64,000 bases of DNA from Ga0077555 sp963761475 (lineage in GTDB: Bacteria > Pseudomonadota > Alphaproteobacteria > Rhizobiales > Hyphomicrobiaceae). Below the pieces are notes generated by a model. It was not told the DNA's origin, searched no databases, and saw only the letters and a list, made by a program, of their open reading frames with translations. Shown here piece by piece: positions 43,319 through 51,917 of the stretch. Numbering within the stretch: position 1 is the first letter of the stretch; the number at the start of each line of letters is the position of its first letter. A program made the translations under genes and the position numbers. The stretch covers positions 434,001 to 498,000 of the forward strand of contig CAVXGT010000015.1 in the NCBI GenBank assembly GCA_963761475.1. Reading direction: 5' to 3'.

Positions 43319-44689
43319 ATGATCCCGCCGAAAGACTTTACACCGCAGTGGCGAGGTGGCGTCGCCTCAGGCTTGCTGGCTACGCTTTTGGCGGTCTCGA
43401 GCGTGTTCATGCTGCCCAACTCAGCTCACGCCCGCGACAGCGACCAGCAGAGAAAATTCGAGCGTCTAGACGCGATGGTGCGCAGCATGAGCATCACGCG
43501 GCGGTGGCATGTCAACAGACCGACACGCAAAGCGCTGATTAATGGCGCCATCGATGGAATGCTGCGCAGTGTCGATGCGGAGGCAGAATACTATTCTCCT
43601 GAAGCGCTTAAACGACTTGGGGGCCTCGCAAACGCGCATGGGCCGGGCCTTGAAATTCGCCGTGAGCCAGCCAAGCGCCGCCTGGAAAGCCCGGGATATC
43701 GTGTCATCTCATCGCGTGACGGCAGCCCTGCTGCGCTTGCCGGGCTGAAGGCTGGCGACCTGATCTCTCACATCAACGGCAAGGCGCTGACCAGCCAAAG
43801 CCACCTCGACGTCTTGGAGCTGATCAGCGCGTCCGTCGCCGACGGTGGAAACGCCACGCTCACGGTCCTTAGCAGTGGCGCAGACGAACCGTCCACCGTC
43901 CGTCTGGCAGCGCCCCGGGATGACTTGGCGACCGTCGATTTCGCCGAGCCAATGACCGGCATCGTTTGGGTGCGTGTGGCGGCAGTCGAGCGCGAGGCTG
44001 CCTCGATCATCGACGTCGAATTGAGGGGAGCAATGCGCCAACTCAATGTCCACCTGCGCGGCGTGGTGCTTGATCTGAGGGCGACGGCGATCGGGGACGG
44101 CGAGGGTGCTGCGGCAATCGCAGATCTTTTTCTGGAACGCGGGGTCATCTTGAATGTCGAGCAACGCCAGAGGCGAGACGGAAGACGTCGCATGGCCCGG
44201 GGCGGCGACATCATCGCGGGCAAGGCGTTGGCCGTTCTCATCGACGATGGGACAGCGGGAGCCGCCGAGGCGCTGGCCGCGGCACTGGTCAGCAATCGCC
44301 GCGGGCGCATTATCGGCCTCCGCAGTGCCGGACGCGGCGGCATCCGCACACTCGAGTGGCTCGACCGACGCGGACGAAAGGGCGCCATCCGAATGACCAC
44401 GAGCCGCTTCCTAAAGCCCGATGGCAAGGGCATCGAGGGCGAGGGCGTTGCGCCGGATGTCGTCGAGGTGCAGACCCCCAAGGATCCTGCCTGTCGCAGT
44501 CTTGACATCACCTCGACCGAGGGCGGCGGCACCTGCAAGCGCCGGACGCTCGATGAAGACGGCCAATTGCGGGCTGCGATCGCACACCTGACTGCGACTG
44601 CCGCCGTCAAGCCGCCGGCAGCGGCGCGGAGCAGCAATCCGATCGCTCCGCTCGCCGGTACCGGCGTGCCCGCATCCGTCAAACCTTGA
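43319..44689 (+). CDS. Degenerate S41 (CtpA-like) protein lacking the Ser-Lys dyad
   Basis: A 456-residue paralogue of ctpA with the same architecture: signal peptide (VASGLLATLLAVSSVFMLPNSAHARD), helical cap, PDZ (YRVISSRDGSPAALAGLKAG) and S41 core (LRGVVLDLRATAIGDGEGAA). At the active site CtpA's GGSASASEIVAGAL reads DGTAGAAEALAAAL, and the lysine motif RSFGKGSVQT reads RSAGRGGIRT. Serine and lysine are both gone, so it should be inactive as a protease. The frame is intact over its full length, which argues for a kept non-catalytic role, such as an adaptor or inhibitor. The ATG at 43319 follows GGAGG. It lies 209 bases after ctpA. Confidence 0.85.
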   Translation: MIPPKDFTPQWRGGVASGLLATLLAVSSVFMLPNSAHARDSDQQRKFERLDAMVRSMSITRRWHVNRPTRKALINGAIDGMLRSVDAEAEYYSPEALKRLGGLANAHGPGLEIRREPAKRRLESPGYRVISSRDGSPAALAGLKAGDLISHINGKALTSQSHLDVLELISASVADGGNATLTVLSSGADEPSTVRLAAPRDDLATVDFAEPMTGIVWVRVAAVEREAASIIDVELRGAMRQLNVHLRGVVLDLRATAIGDGEGAAAIADLFLERGVILNVEQRQRRDGRRRMARGGDIIAGKALAVLIDDGTAGAAEALAAALVSNRRGRIIGLRSAGRGGIRTLEWLDRRGRKGAIRMTTSRFLKPDGKGIEGEGVAPDVVEVQTPKDPACRSLDITSTEGGGTCKRRTLDEDGQLRAAIAHLTATAAVKPPAAARSSNPIAPLAGTGVPASVKP

Positions 44690-44716
44690 GCCTGGCCATG
44701 CGTGGGTGCGCCGCGC

Positions 44717-45289
44717 TCACTTTTGCTTGGCCTTGACGCGGGCCTCGATGCCCCGGACCAGTGCCGAGCCGATGGGCGGATCGTTCTCGACACCCAGTGT
44801 CTCGGTCAGCCGCGCCAGCATTGTGTAGAAGCCGGCCATCAAGATCAGCTCGACAACCTCACGATCGGAGAGATGGCGTCTCAGGGCGCCAAGCGATTCG
44901 GGCGACGCCTTGCCGGCGGCCACCAGCTCCCGGGTGAAGACCAGGGCTGCCTGCTCGGTTGCGTCGAAGCAAGCGGCGCGATCCTCTCCCTTTTCGAGAG
45001 CCGTGATCTGGTCCTGGTTGGCTCCGAGGTCGAGCGCAATCGGCACGTGCTGCAGCCACTCGTACTCGCCGCCCGCCACCTTCACCGCCTGCAACAGGCA
45101 CAATTCGCGCAGGCGGGCGTCGAGCTCGAGCTTGCCGAGTAGTGTGCCGCCGAGCTTCATGACGGGTTTCAGGCAGGTTTCAGCATGCGCCATCATGTTG
45201 AAAATATTGGCTGGCGAAGGCAGGCGGGATAGCATCTCCCTCACCTCGGGCGAGGCTTTGTCAAGATCTGGGTAGGGCATCAGGGCCAT
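44717..45289 (-). CDS. Carboxymuconolactone decarboxylase family protein
   Basis: A 190-residue AhpD/CMD-fold protein. The family core is LRELCLLQAVKVAGGEYEWL followed by QHVPIALDLGANQDQITAL, with the Glu-x-x-Trp-x-x-His pattern of CMD-like proteins. There is no CxxC, so it is not an AhpD-type peroxidase. The C-terminal REVVELILMAGFYTMLARL fits the helical bundle. Function is unknown, perhaps lactone decarboxylation or thiol-independent hydroperoxide chemistry. Its ATG at 45287-45289 overlaps the ATG of the divergent gene at 45288; the inner ATG at 45280 is an alternative. Confidence 0.83.
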   Translation of the reverse strand: MALMPYPDLDKASPEVREMLSRLPSPANIFNMMAHAETCLKPVMKLGGTLLGKLELDARLRELCLLQAVKVAGGEYEWLQHVPIALDLGANQDQITALEKGEDRAACFDATEQAALVFTRELVAAGKASPESLGALRRHLSDREVVELILMAGFYTMLARLTETLGVENDPPIGSALVRGIEARVKAKQK

Positions 45290-45944
45290 GAGCGCATTCC
45301 GTCAATTGGGGCTGGTGGATGATGGGCAGGGTGCCACTCCCGAGCGGCAGGTCAAGGCGTCATCGGGGGACACCCCACTCACGCTACGGATCCGGCGGCA
45401 TCCTCGTCATCATCGGCTGATAGTTGCCTGGCTCGCGGCGGCGGTGCTTGTCGCATCGGGGGGCGGGCAGCAGGTGCATGCGGATATGCCGGCGGATGTC
45501 GCATTGTTGTTTGCTGACTTGTGCGTGGAGAGCGGGCTCACGACCGACGGGCTGGTGGCTGCGTTCGCACGCGTCACCGATGGGGAACAGGCTCTCAGGC
45601 CCCTCGTGAGCGACCGGGAGACGATCTACTCGCAAGAAATCCTGGTGGGGGCGATTTCATTCACGCTGCTGGCTATTGCGCCAGCCAACAGCAGCAAGCT
45701 GCGGCAATGTCGGGTGGCCGCGGAGTTCGCGGACGCCGCTGGTGTGGAGGTCCACCTCGACCGGCTGTTCCCCGACGCGAAGCGGACCCCACCAACGATC
45801 CAGCGCATGTCCATCGGCCAGCAACAGTTGTTTTCGGTCAGCGCCCAATGGCTGAGCCCGCGACAGGGGGTGGGCGCCGTCCATTTCACCGTGGAGGTCT
45901 TCGGCAAACGTCGTAAGGCGACCCTGACGGCCGTGCCATCGTGA
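45288..45944 (+). CDS. Exported hypothetical protein, 218 aa
   Basis: I recognise no family. Residues about 42-65 (HRLIVAWLAAAVLVASGGGQ then QVHADMPAD) form a signal peptide, and the mature part of about 150 residues has two cysteines that may pair (LFADLCVESG and KLRQCRVAAEF). The part before the signal is polar and atypical, so the real start is probably later than 45288, especially since that ATG overlaps the start codon of the divergent gene. It is monocistronic. The following 310 bases up to sucD hold nothing I can name. Confidence 0.6.
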   Translation: MSAFRQLGLVDDGQGATPERQVKASSGDTPLTLRIRRHPRHHRLIVAWLAAAVLVASGGGQQVHADMPADVALLFADLCVESGLTTDGLVAAFARVTDGEQALRPLVSDRETIYSQEILVGAISFTLLAIAPANSSKLRQCRVAAEFADAAGVEVHLDRLFPDAKRTPPTIQRMSIGQQQLFSVSAQWLSPRQGVGAVHFTVEVFGKRRKATLTAVPS

Positions 45945-46254
45945 TAGGCGCCGGGCATGGATAGTGGCAGCCCCTGGCGAATGCGGCCCAGGGGGCTGAC
46001 ACCCGATGCAATTGTTCGGGGATTGCCTCGCTGGAGTTCGAAACCTTATCTCCCAAGGCCCTTGATCGGGCGCCACTTATGCCGCACAAGCGCTGTCGTG
46101 GATCGCCGGTAGGTTCGGCTGGTCCCTGCGTGTATGTGGCTTGGAGGCAATCCGGGCCCCTGAGCACCAGACTCGAAGGGCTCCAGAAGCAGGCAAACGC
46201 CGTTTCGGGGCCACACTATCGCCGGACGCTTGCACTGCGGGAGCAGAACACCTC

Positions 46255-47154
46255 ATGGCCATTCTCGTCGACAAGAACACGAAGGTCATCTGCCAGGGGA
46301 TCACGGGCGCCCAGGGCACCTATCATACGTCGGCGGCATTGGCCTACGGCACTCAGGTGGTGGGCGGCGTCACGCCTGGCAAGGGTGGCAGCAAACATCC
46401 TGATGCGGCACTGGCCGGTGTTCCGATCTTCGACAGTGTTGCTGAAGCCAAAGAGCGGACCGGCGCCAATGCGACATCGATCTATGTCCCGCCGGCCTAT
46501 GCCGCGGATGCCATTCTGGAGGCGATCGATGCGGAGATTCCGCTGATCGTGTGCATCACGGAGGGCATTCCGGTGATGGACATGGTGCGGGTGAAGCGTG
46601 CGCTTTCCGGATCGTGGTCGCGATTGATCGGACCCAACTGCCCTGGCGTGCTGACGACCGGGGCCTGCAAGATCGGCATCATGCCGGGCAATATCTTCCG
46701 CCCCGGACGGATCGGCATCCTATCCCGATCCGGGACGCTCACCTACGAGGCGGTGAAGCAGACATCCGATGTCGGCCTTGGCCAGTCGTCGGCGGTCGGC
46801 ATCGGCGGGGATCCGGTCAAGGGGACCGAGTTCATCGATGTGCTGGACATGTTTCTTGCTGATCCCGACACGGACGCCATCGTGATGATCGGCGAAATCG
46901 GCGGCACGGCTGAAGAGGAAGCCTGCGAATTCATCAAGCGCGAGCGCAAGCGGGGCCGCGCCAAGCCGATGGTCGGTTTCATCGCCGGCGCCGCAGCCCC
47001 TCCAGGGCGACGCATGGGACATGCCGGCGCCATCATCTCCGGCGGAAAAGGCAAGGCCGAGGACAAGTTCGAGGCCATGCAGTCGGCAGGCGTGCACATC
47101 TCGAAATCGCCTGCGGGGCTTGGCAAGACGATGCTGGAAGCGCTGAAGGCGTAG
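46255..47154 (+). CDS. sucD: Succinate-CoA ligase subunit alpha (orphan copy)
   Basis: A 299-residue ADP/GDP-forming ligase alpha subunit. It has CoA-binding VICQGITGAQGTYHTSAALA, GVTPGKGGSKHP, IGPNCPGVLTTGACKIGIMP, SRSGTLTYEAVKQTSDVGLG, the GIGGDPVKGTEFIDVLDMF loop and the phosphohistidine region MGHAGAIISGGKGKAEDKF. It is closer to SucD than to malate-CoA ligase. Insertions such as KHPDAALAG and ERKRGRA make it slightly longer than housekeeping SucD. No beta subunit gene (sucC) or TCA gene is adjacent, so it is probably a second copy or has an unusual partner. The start is the ATG of MAILVDKNTKV. Confidence 0.92.
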   Translation: MAILVDKNTKVICQGITGAQGTYHTSAALAYGTQVVGGVTPGKGGSKHPDAALAGVPIFDSVAEAKERTGANATSIYVPPAYAADAILEAIDAEIPLIVCITEGIPVMDMVRVKRALSGSWSRLIGPNCPGVLTTGACKIGIMPGNIFRPGRIGILSRSGTLTYEAVKQTSDVGLGQSSAVGIGGDPVKGTEFIDVLDMFLADPDTDAIVMIGEIGGTAEEEACEFIKRERKRGRAKPMVGFIAGAAAPPGRRMGHAGAIISGGKGKAEDKFEAMQSAGVHISKSPAGLGKTMLEALKA

Positions 47155-47221
47155 ACCCCGGCTGATGTAACCTGCTGAGACGCCTGTTGCGGGGCGGTCG
47201 CGCGCCGAGCCGTAACGGTGC

Positions 47222-49072
47222 CTACTCGGCCTGCTGCCACCAAGCGTCGAGCGCAATGCCTGAGAGCGGCGCGCGCTGCGGCCCCTTGATGCGGCTCCAC
47301 CACGCCACCCAACTGCCTTTGGCGTGATAAAGTGGAATTACGTAGTCGCCCGAGATCAACAGTCGGTCGAGGGCGCGTACCGCGGCAACGAAGTCCGGTC
47401 GCTTGCGGGCGGACAATAGCGCATCGATCATGGCATCGACCGCGGGGTCGCGCACACCTGCGAAATTGAGTGCATTCTCGGCAGAATAGCTGGCTGAGCC
47501 CCATCGATTGACCTGCTCGTTGCCGGGCGAGAGCGACGCTCCCCACGTCCACTGGATCATGTCGAAATCGAACTTCTTCAACCGCTCCCAGCGCTGCGCG
47601 CTATCGGTATTGCGGATTTCAGCCGCTATTCCGAGCCGCTTCAGACTGTCGGCGTAGGCCTGGAACAGCCGCTCTTCGGCACGCTTGCCCGCCATCATCT
47701 CGAATGTCAGTGGGCGGCCAGTGGCCTTGTGCACCATTTGGCCCGAGCGCTGTTCGTAGCCCGCTTGCTGCAGGAGCTCGAATGCCGCCTTCAGGTTCTG
47801 TCGGTTGCGTCCTGAGCCGTCGCTGGTCGGCAGACGATAAGTGCCATCCAGGACCGCCGGTCGAATGCCGGCCATGTACGGCGCGAGCAATTGCTTTTCG
47901 ATCGCGTTTGCTGGACGGCCACTCGCGGACAATTCCGAGCGCTCGAAAAAGCTCTGGGTGCGGGCGTAATGGCCGTGGAATAGGCTCTTATTGATCCACT
48001 CGAAATCCAGCAGGAGGATGAGTGCGCGGCGAACCTTGGGGTCACGAAAGACCTCGCGGCGGGTATTGAAGACCAATGCCGTCATGCCTGCTGGCCAACC
48101 CACGGGCACTTCGGACTTGATCACACGGCCATCATCGACGGCCGGGAACTGGTAGCTCTCCGCCCAACGACCTGCATCCTCCTCCGTGCGAAAGTCGATT
48201 TCACCAGACTTGAACGCCTCGAATAGTGAGTTCTGGTCGCGGAAATATTCGAACCTGATGTGATCGAAGTTGTTGAGGCCCCGTGTCATCGGGCGATCCA
48301 GTGCCCACCAGTCCTTGATCCGTTCCAGGAGGAAGGAGCGGCCGGGATCGACCTTGACCACGCGATAAGGACCCGAGCCGACGGGCGGGACCAAGCTCGT
48401 TTGATCGAAAGTTTCAGCCGGCGTCAGGTGTCGCGGCAGGATCGGCATCAATCCCAGCAACAGCGGTGTTTCGCGGTTGGTCGTGTCCCGGAACGTGAAG
48501 CGCACGACGCCTGGCGCCGTGATCTCGGCTTTGACCACAGCGCCATAGTGGGAGCGGTGATAGGGCTGGCCCTTTTCCTTCAGCAGAAGCCAGGAATGGA
48601 TGACATCCTCTGCCGTCACGGGCTTGCCGTCTGAAAAGCGGGCCTTGGGATCGAGATGAAAAGCGACCCAAGCTCGGTCGTCGGGCATTTCAACGGAATT
48701 GGCCAGGAGGCCATAAAGGCTGAATGGCTCGTCGGCCGAGCGCTCGAGCAGGCTCTGGTAGACGTATTCGCGAATTCCGGCGGGCGCCACGCCCTTGAGG
48801 ATGAACGGGTTGAAGCTGTCGAACGAGCCGAGCGTGCCCAGACGGAGCAGGCCGCCCTTTGGCGCCTTTGGATTGACATACGGCAGACTTGTAAAGCCGG
48901 CGGGAAGGGCGGGTGTGCCATGCATGGCGATGGCGTGGGTGGGCTCGGCCTTCGATGGCTGCGCGATGGCGCCGCTCAAAAGCAGTGTCAGTGCCAGCGC
49001 AGTTGCTGCCGAACTCCCCCATCTCAGGGCTGCGCTTGGGGGCACCTGGTGCGTGGCCGTTTGTCGCCGCAT
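47222..49072 (-). CDS. Extracellular solute-binding protein family 5 (YejA-like)
   Basis: A 616-residue periplasmic binding protein for peptide-type ABC importers. The signal peptide is WGSSAATALALTLLLSGAIA. The mature part has YVNPKAPKGGLLRLGTLGSF then DSFNPFILKGVAPAG, a YejA hallmark, VTAEDVIHSWLLLKEKGQP, PVGSGPYRVVKVDPGRSF and FDFDMIQWTWGASLSPGNEQ. YejA binds oligopeptides, including microcin C-like compounds. No permease or ATPase genes are adjacent, so its transporter must be encoded elsewhere. The start is the ATG of MRRQTATHQVPP, preceded by GAGGAAAC. The 332-base divergent gap to 49404 shows no gene. Confidence 0.92.
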   Translation of the reverse strand: MRRQTATHQVPPSAALRWGSSAATALALTLLLSGAIAQPSKAEPTHAIAMHGTPALPAGFTSLPYVNPKAPKGGLLRLGTLGSFDSFNPFILKGVAPAGIREYVYQSLLERSADEPFSLYGLLANSVEMPDDRAWVAFHLDPKARFSDGKPVTAEDVIHSWLLLKEKGQPYHRSHYGAVVKAEITAPGVVRFTFRDTTNRETPLLLGLMPILPRHLTPAETFDQTSLVPPVGSGPYRVVKVDPGRSFLLERIKDWWALDRPMTRGLNNFDHIRFEYFRDQNSLFEAFKSGEIDFRTEEDAGRWAESYQFPAVDDGRVIKSEVPVGWPAGMTALVFNTRREVFRDPKVRRALILLLDFEWINKSLFHGHYARTQSFFERSELSASGRPANAIEKQLLAPYMAGIRPAVLDGTYRLPTSDGSGRNRQNLKAAFELLQQAGYEQRSGQMVHKATGRPLTFEMMAGKRAEERLFQAYADSLKRLGIAAEIRNTDSAQRWERLKKFDFDMIQWTWGASLSPGNEQVNRWGSASYSAENALNFAGVRDPAVDAMIDALLSARKRPDFVAAVRALDRLLISGDYVIPLYHAKGSWVAWWSRIKGPQRAPLSGIALDAWWQQAE

Positions 49073-49404
49073 GTTTCCTCGCTTCCGAATTCCGGGCCAC
49101 TTTGACGGTTCGAATGAACAGGATTGCATGGCAAACGTTTGACCTACAGGCCCTCAGCGTGTCACCACTGCCACGCCCATGTGAGATTTCCCGGACGAAG
49201 TTGCCGCATCCCGGTGGCAAGGTCACGGGATTGCCGCAATCCGGCCTTTAGTGCCGGCTGGTTGTTGGTCATCGCCTGTATCGCGCGCCGACCGAACGGC
49301 AGAGATACTCGAGGCAGCGGGGTGACGAGCGCTGGTCGCGGGGCTCGGATTGGCTTGATGGGGCCGGCGGGGGTCGGCTGCGAGATAACGGTTAAGGGGA
49401 AATC

Positions 49405-50175
49405 ATGAACGCAACGGCTTCAATTGCAGGCTTTGGGTGGCGGATCGCAGGTGCAGCCGGCCTGGCTGCGGCCCTGGCACTTGGAAGCGGTGCCGCGATG
49501 GCCCAGAAGAAGAAGGCCGAGCCTGCCAAGGCGGCAAGTGCGCCACAGAGCGCCTGGGTCAAGTTGTGCGAAAACGCGCCGGTCATGGCGAAGGGCAAAG
49601 ACGGCAAGCAGGAACGTGCCGAGAAGAAGATCTGCCTCACCCACCATGAACGGCTCGACGGCAACACCGGCATGGTACTTGTCTCAGCCGCCATCCGCGA
49701 CGTGGAAGACCAGGACAAGAAGCACATGATGGTGATGGTGCCGCTCGGCATGGCCATCCAGCCCGGCCTGCGCGCCAAGGTCTATGACGCGGCGATGTGG
49801 GCCAAGGCGCAGAAGAACGAGAAAGTCGACGATTCCCAGATCCCGGCCGAGAAGCTCAACTTCTCGCTTTGCCATCCGGCAGGCTGTACGGCTGAAATCG
49901 AGCTTTCCGACGCGCTGCTTGGCAAACTCAAGGGCGGTGCGGGGCTCATGGTGTTCTCGATCAATGCTAATGGTCAGGTGATCGCATTCCCGGTACCGCT
50001 CACGGGCTTTTCCGCTGCACTCTCCGGCGCACCCATCGACAACGTCAAATACAGCGAGGCACGTAAGAGCCTCATGAAGCAGATCGCGCTCCGCCAGCAG
50101 CAACTGGTCGAGGAGTACAAGAAGAAGCAGGCCGACAAGGGTGCAGCTCCGGCGGCGCCTGGCGCAAAGCAATAA
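49405..50175 (+). CDS. Invasion-associated locus B (IalB) family protein
   Basis: A 256-residue exported protein. The signal peptide (GWRIAGAAGLAAALALGSGA, then AMAQ) is followed by a Lys/Ala linker and the IalB domain with two cysteine pairs (KLCENAPVM, KICLTHHER; LSLCHPAGCTAEIELSDAL-like segment). The core ends FSINANGQVIAFPVPLTGFS. The tail is a basic helix (LRQQQLVEEYKKKQADKG). IalB was named in Bartonella for a role in erythrocyte entry, but it is common in free-living Hyphomicrobiales, where its job is unclear. A strong terminator follows at 50211. Confidence 0.9.
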   Translation: MNATASIAGFGWRIAGAAGLAAALALGSGAAMAQKKKAEPAKAASAPQSAWVKLCENAPVMAKGKDGKQERAEKKICLTHHERLDGNTGMVLVSAAIRDVEDQDKKHMMVMVPLGMAIQPGLRAKVYDAAMWAKAQKNEKVDDSQIPAEKLNFSLCHPAGCTAEIELSDALLGKLKGGAGLMVFSINANGQVIAFPVPLTGFSAALSGAPIDNVKYSEARKSLMKQIALRQQQLVEEYKKKQADKGAAPAAPGAKQ

Positions 50176-50210
50176 TCTCGGTAAGCGTAGCCATCACCGA
50201 TAAAAGTCGA

Positions 50211-50234
50211 AGCCCGCGGAGCGATCCGCGGGCT
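50211..50234. terminator. Terminator after the ialB-like gene
   Basis: 10-bp arms AGCCCGCGGA / TCCGCGGGCT with a GCGA tetraloop, then TTCGTCTTG. It lies between convergent genes. Confidence 0.85.
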
Positions 50235-50273
50235 TTCGTCTTGTGGCCGTCCCCCCCTTTGGGGAGCTACCCG

Positions 50274-50693
50274 TTAATGGGCGAGCAGATAGGTCGCGAG
50301 GTAGCGCCCCTCTTCCTCGACGAAGAGCTCCGTCACCTGGGGATGGCGGAGGGGTTCGCCGGACTCATCGGGGAGTAGGTTCTGCTCCGAGACATAGGCA
50401 ACGTACTCAGTCTGCTCATTCTCGGCGAGCAGATGATAGTAGGGCTGATTCTTCCGTGGCCGGATCTCCGGCGGGATGGATTCCCACCATTCCTCGGTGG
50501 AGTTGAACACCGGATCAACGTCGAAAATGATGCCGCGGAACGGATAAAAACGGTGGCGAACGACGTCGCCGAGCCGGAACTTTGCTCGTTTGGCGCGACG
50601 CCGGCGCGGCGATTCGGCCGCGGCCTTCACCTTGGCGGCTGGCTTTGTGGCGGCTTTTGCCGTCTTGCGTTCAGGTTTTGCTGCTCGTGTCAT
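50274..50693 (-). CDS. hspQ: Heat shock protein HspQ
   Basis: A 139-residue YccV/HspQ-type protein. The domain spans about residues 35-139: AKFRLGDVVRHRFYPFRGII, then DVDPVFNSTEEWWESIP, NQPYYHLLAENEQTEYVAYV, and SEQNLLPDESGEPLRHP. HspQ promotes turnover of DnaA mutants and acts as a Lon specificity enhancer in enterobacteria. The N-terminal 35 residues are a basic Lys/Ala tail not found in E. coli. A promoter-like TTGACA (19) TAAGAT ends only six bases before the ATG, so the message may be leaderless. A 12-bp palindrome shared with 3654 lies 92 bases upstream. Confidence 0.9.
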   Translation of the reverse strand: MTRAAKPERKTAKAATKPAAKVKAAAESPRRRRAKRAKFRLGDVVRHRFYPFRGIIFDVDPVFNSTEEWWESIPPEIRPRKNQPYYHLLAENEQTEYVAYVSEQNLLPDESGEPLRHPQVTELFVEEEGRYLATYLLAH

Positions 50694-50699
50694 GGGACG

Positions 50700-50730
50700 A
50701 TCTTACTCGGAACCGCTTGCAATGTGTCAA
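50700..50730 (-). promoter_or_regulatory. Promoter-like sequence for hspQ
   Basis: On the minus strand a perfect TTGACA (50725-50730) and TAAGAT (50700-50705) are 19 bases apart. The short distance to the start codon implies a leaderless or nearly leaderless transcript if it is used. Confidence 0.4.
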
Positions 50731-50784
50731 CGCGCGTGACGCGGCTGCGTGACGCTGGGGCCCTCGATCGGCCATACGCGCGTT

Positions 50785-50796
50785 ATGTCCGGACAT
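50785..50796. promoter_or_regulatory. 12-bp palindrome ATGTCCGGACAT, copy 2
   Basis: Identical to the palindrome at 3654-3665 and similarly placed upstream of a minus-strand gene (hspQ). It lies in the 127-base gap between hspQ and the dapA-like gene. Confidence 0.45.
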
Positions 50797-50820
50797 GGTG
50801 CCTCGGCTAGCCCCCAATTC

Positions 50821-51750
50821 TCACTTGCCCCACCGCAAGGCGAGCGGGTTTGCGGCTTTCGCCAATTCCAGCAGTCCCGTCCGCGTCGACGCATCCAGTG
50901 GCTCGAGCGGGTGGCGGACGGCATCGCTGCGGATCACGCCACCCTCCTTCATGATGGTCTTTGTACCCCGCAATCCGGTTTGCCGGTTCTCGTAGTTGAT
51001 CAGCGGCAATAGGCGGGCGTAACGCTCGGCTGCCTCGTCGCGTCGACCGGCGTCATGCGCCACAAGGATCGGCTTGATGAGGTCGCAATACATGGCACTC
51101 GTCATGGTCCCCGTGGCGCCAGCATCCAGGTCGGCCATCAAGGTTATCCCCTCCTCGCCGTCGAAGGGGCCATCGATCAGGTCACCGGCCGCGGCGATCA
51201 AGGCGCGCAGCTTGGAGGCCGTGCCGGGCGTCTCAATCTTGAAGTAGCGCACCAGCGGCACTTCACGTGCCAAGCGCACCAAGAAAGGGACACTCAACGC
51301 CACACCCGATAGCGGCGCGTCCTGCACCATTATGGGAAGGCGGCCAGCTTCGGCGACCTGGCGGAAATGCTCGAGCATGCCGGCTTCATCGGCCTTGAGG
51401 CCAGTGCCGTGGTAGGGTGGCATCATCATGACCATGGCCGCACCGGCTGCAGCGGCGCGGCGCGCGCGATCGGCGGCGATGCGGGTCGAGAAGTGGCTGA
51501 TGGTGGCGATCACGGGAACACGGCCGGCAACGTGCTCTGTCGACAGGTCCAACAGAGCCTGACGTTCCTCGTCCGTCAGAGCGAACTGCTCTGAATAATT
51601 GGCGAGAATACAAATACCATCGACGCCCTGGTCGATCATGCAGTCGAGCACCCTACGCTGGCCGTCGAGATCGAGATCACCGTTGTCGAGAAATGGCGTT
51701 GGGGCGATCGGCAGTAGGCCCTTCAAGGGGCGGTCGGGGGTAAGGCTCAT
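50821..51750 (-). CDS. Dihydrodipicolinate synthase family protein
   Basis: A 309-residue class I aldolase of the DapA/NanA superfamily. It has GLLPIAPTPFLDNGDLDLDG, the motif GVDGICILANYSEQFALTDE (the canonical GTTGE is altered here to ANYSE), the tyrosine-containing MMMPPYHGTGLK and the Schiff-base lysine in VRYFKIETPGTASKL. The altered loop argues against true lysine biosynthesis; a sugar-acid or hydroxy-oxo-acid lyase is more likely. The start is the ATG of MSLTPDRPLKGLL at 51750; the frame to 51846 is not conserved. Monocistronic. Confidence 0.87.
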   Translation of the reverse strand: MSLTPDRPLKGLLPIAPTPFLDNGDLDLDGQRRVLDCMIDQGVDGICILANYSEQFALTDEERQALLDLSTEHVAGRVPVIATISHFSTRIAADRARRAAAAGAAMVMMMPPYHGTGLKADEAGMLEHFRQVAEAGRLPIMVQDAPLSGVALSVPFLVRLAREVPLVRYFKIETPGTASKLRALIAAAGDLIDGPFDGEEGITLMADLDAGATGTMTSAMYCDLIKPILVAHDAGRRDEAAERYARLLPLINYENRQTGLRGTKTIMKEGGVIRSDAVRHPLEPLDASTRTGLLELAKAANPLALRWGK

Positions 51751-51917
51751 GAGTATTGGCTCGATGTCCGTGGTTGGGGTCCGGCTGGGCCGCTGGCTTG
51801 GCCGCAGTCGCGACCATAGTCGCCGGAGAGGCCCGCCGCCACCCATCGCGTGATGCCAGGATTGTCATGCCAAGCGGGCAGCATGCAGGTAAACTGGCTT
51901 GGCCGTGACACGCAGCC

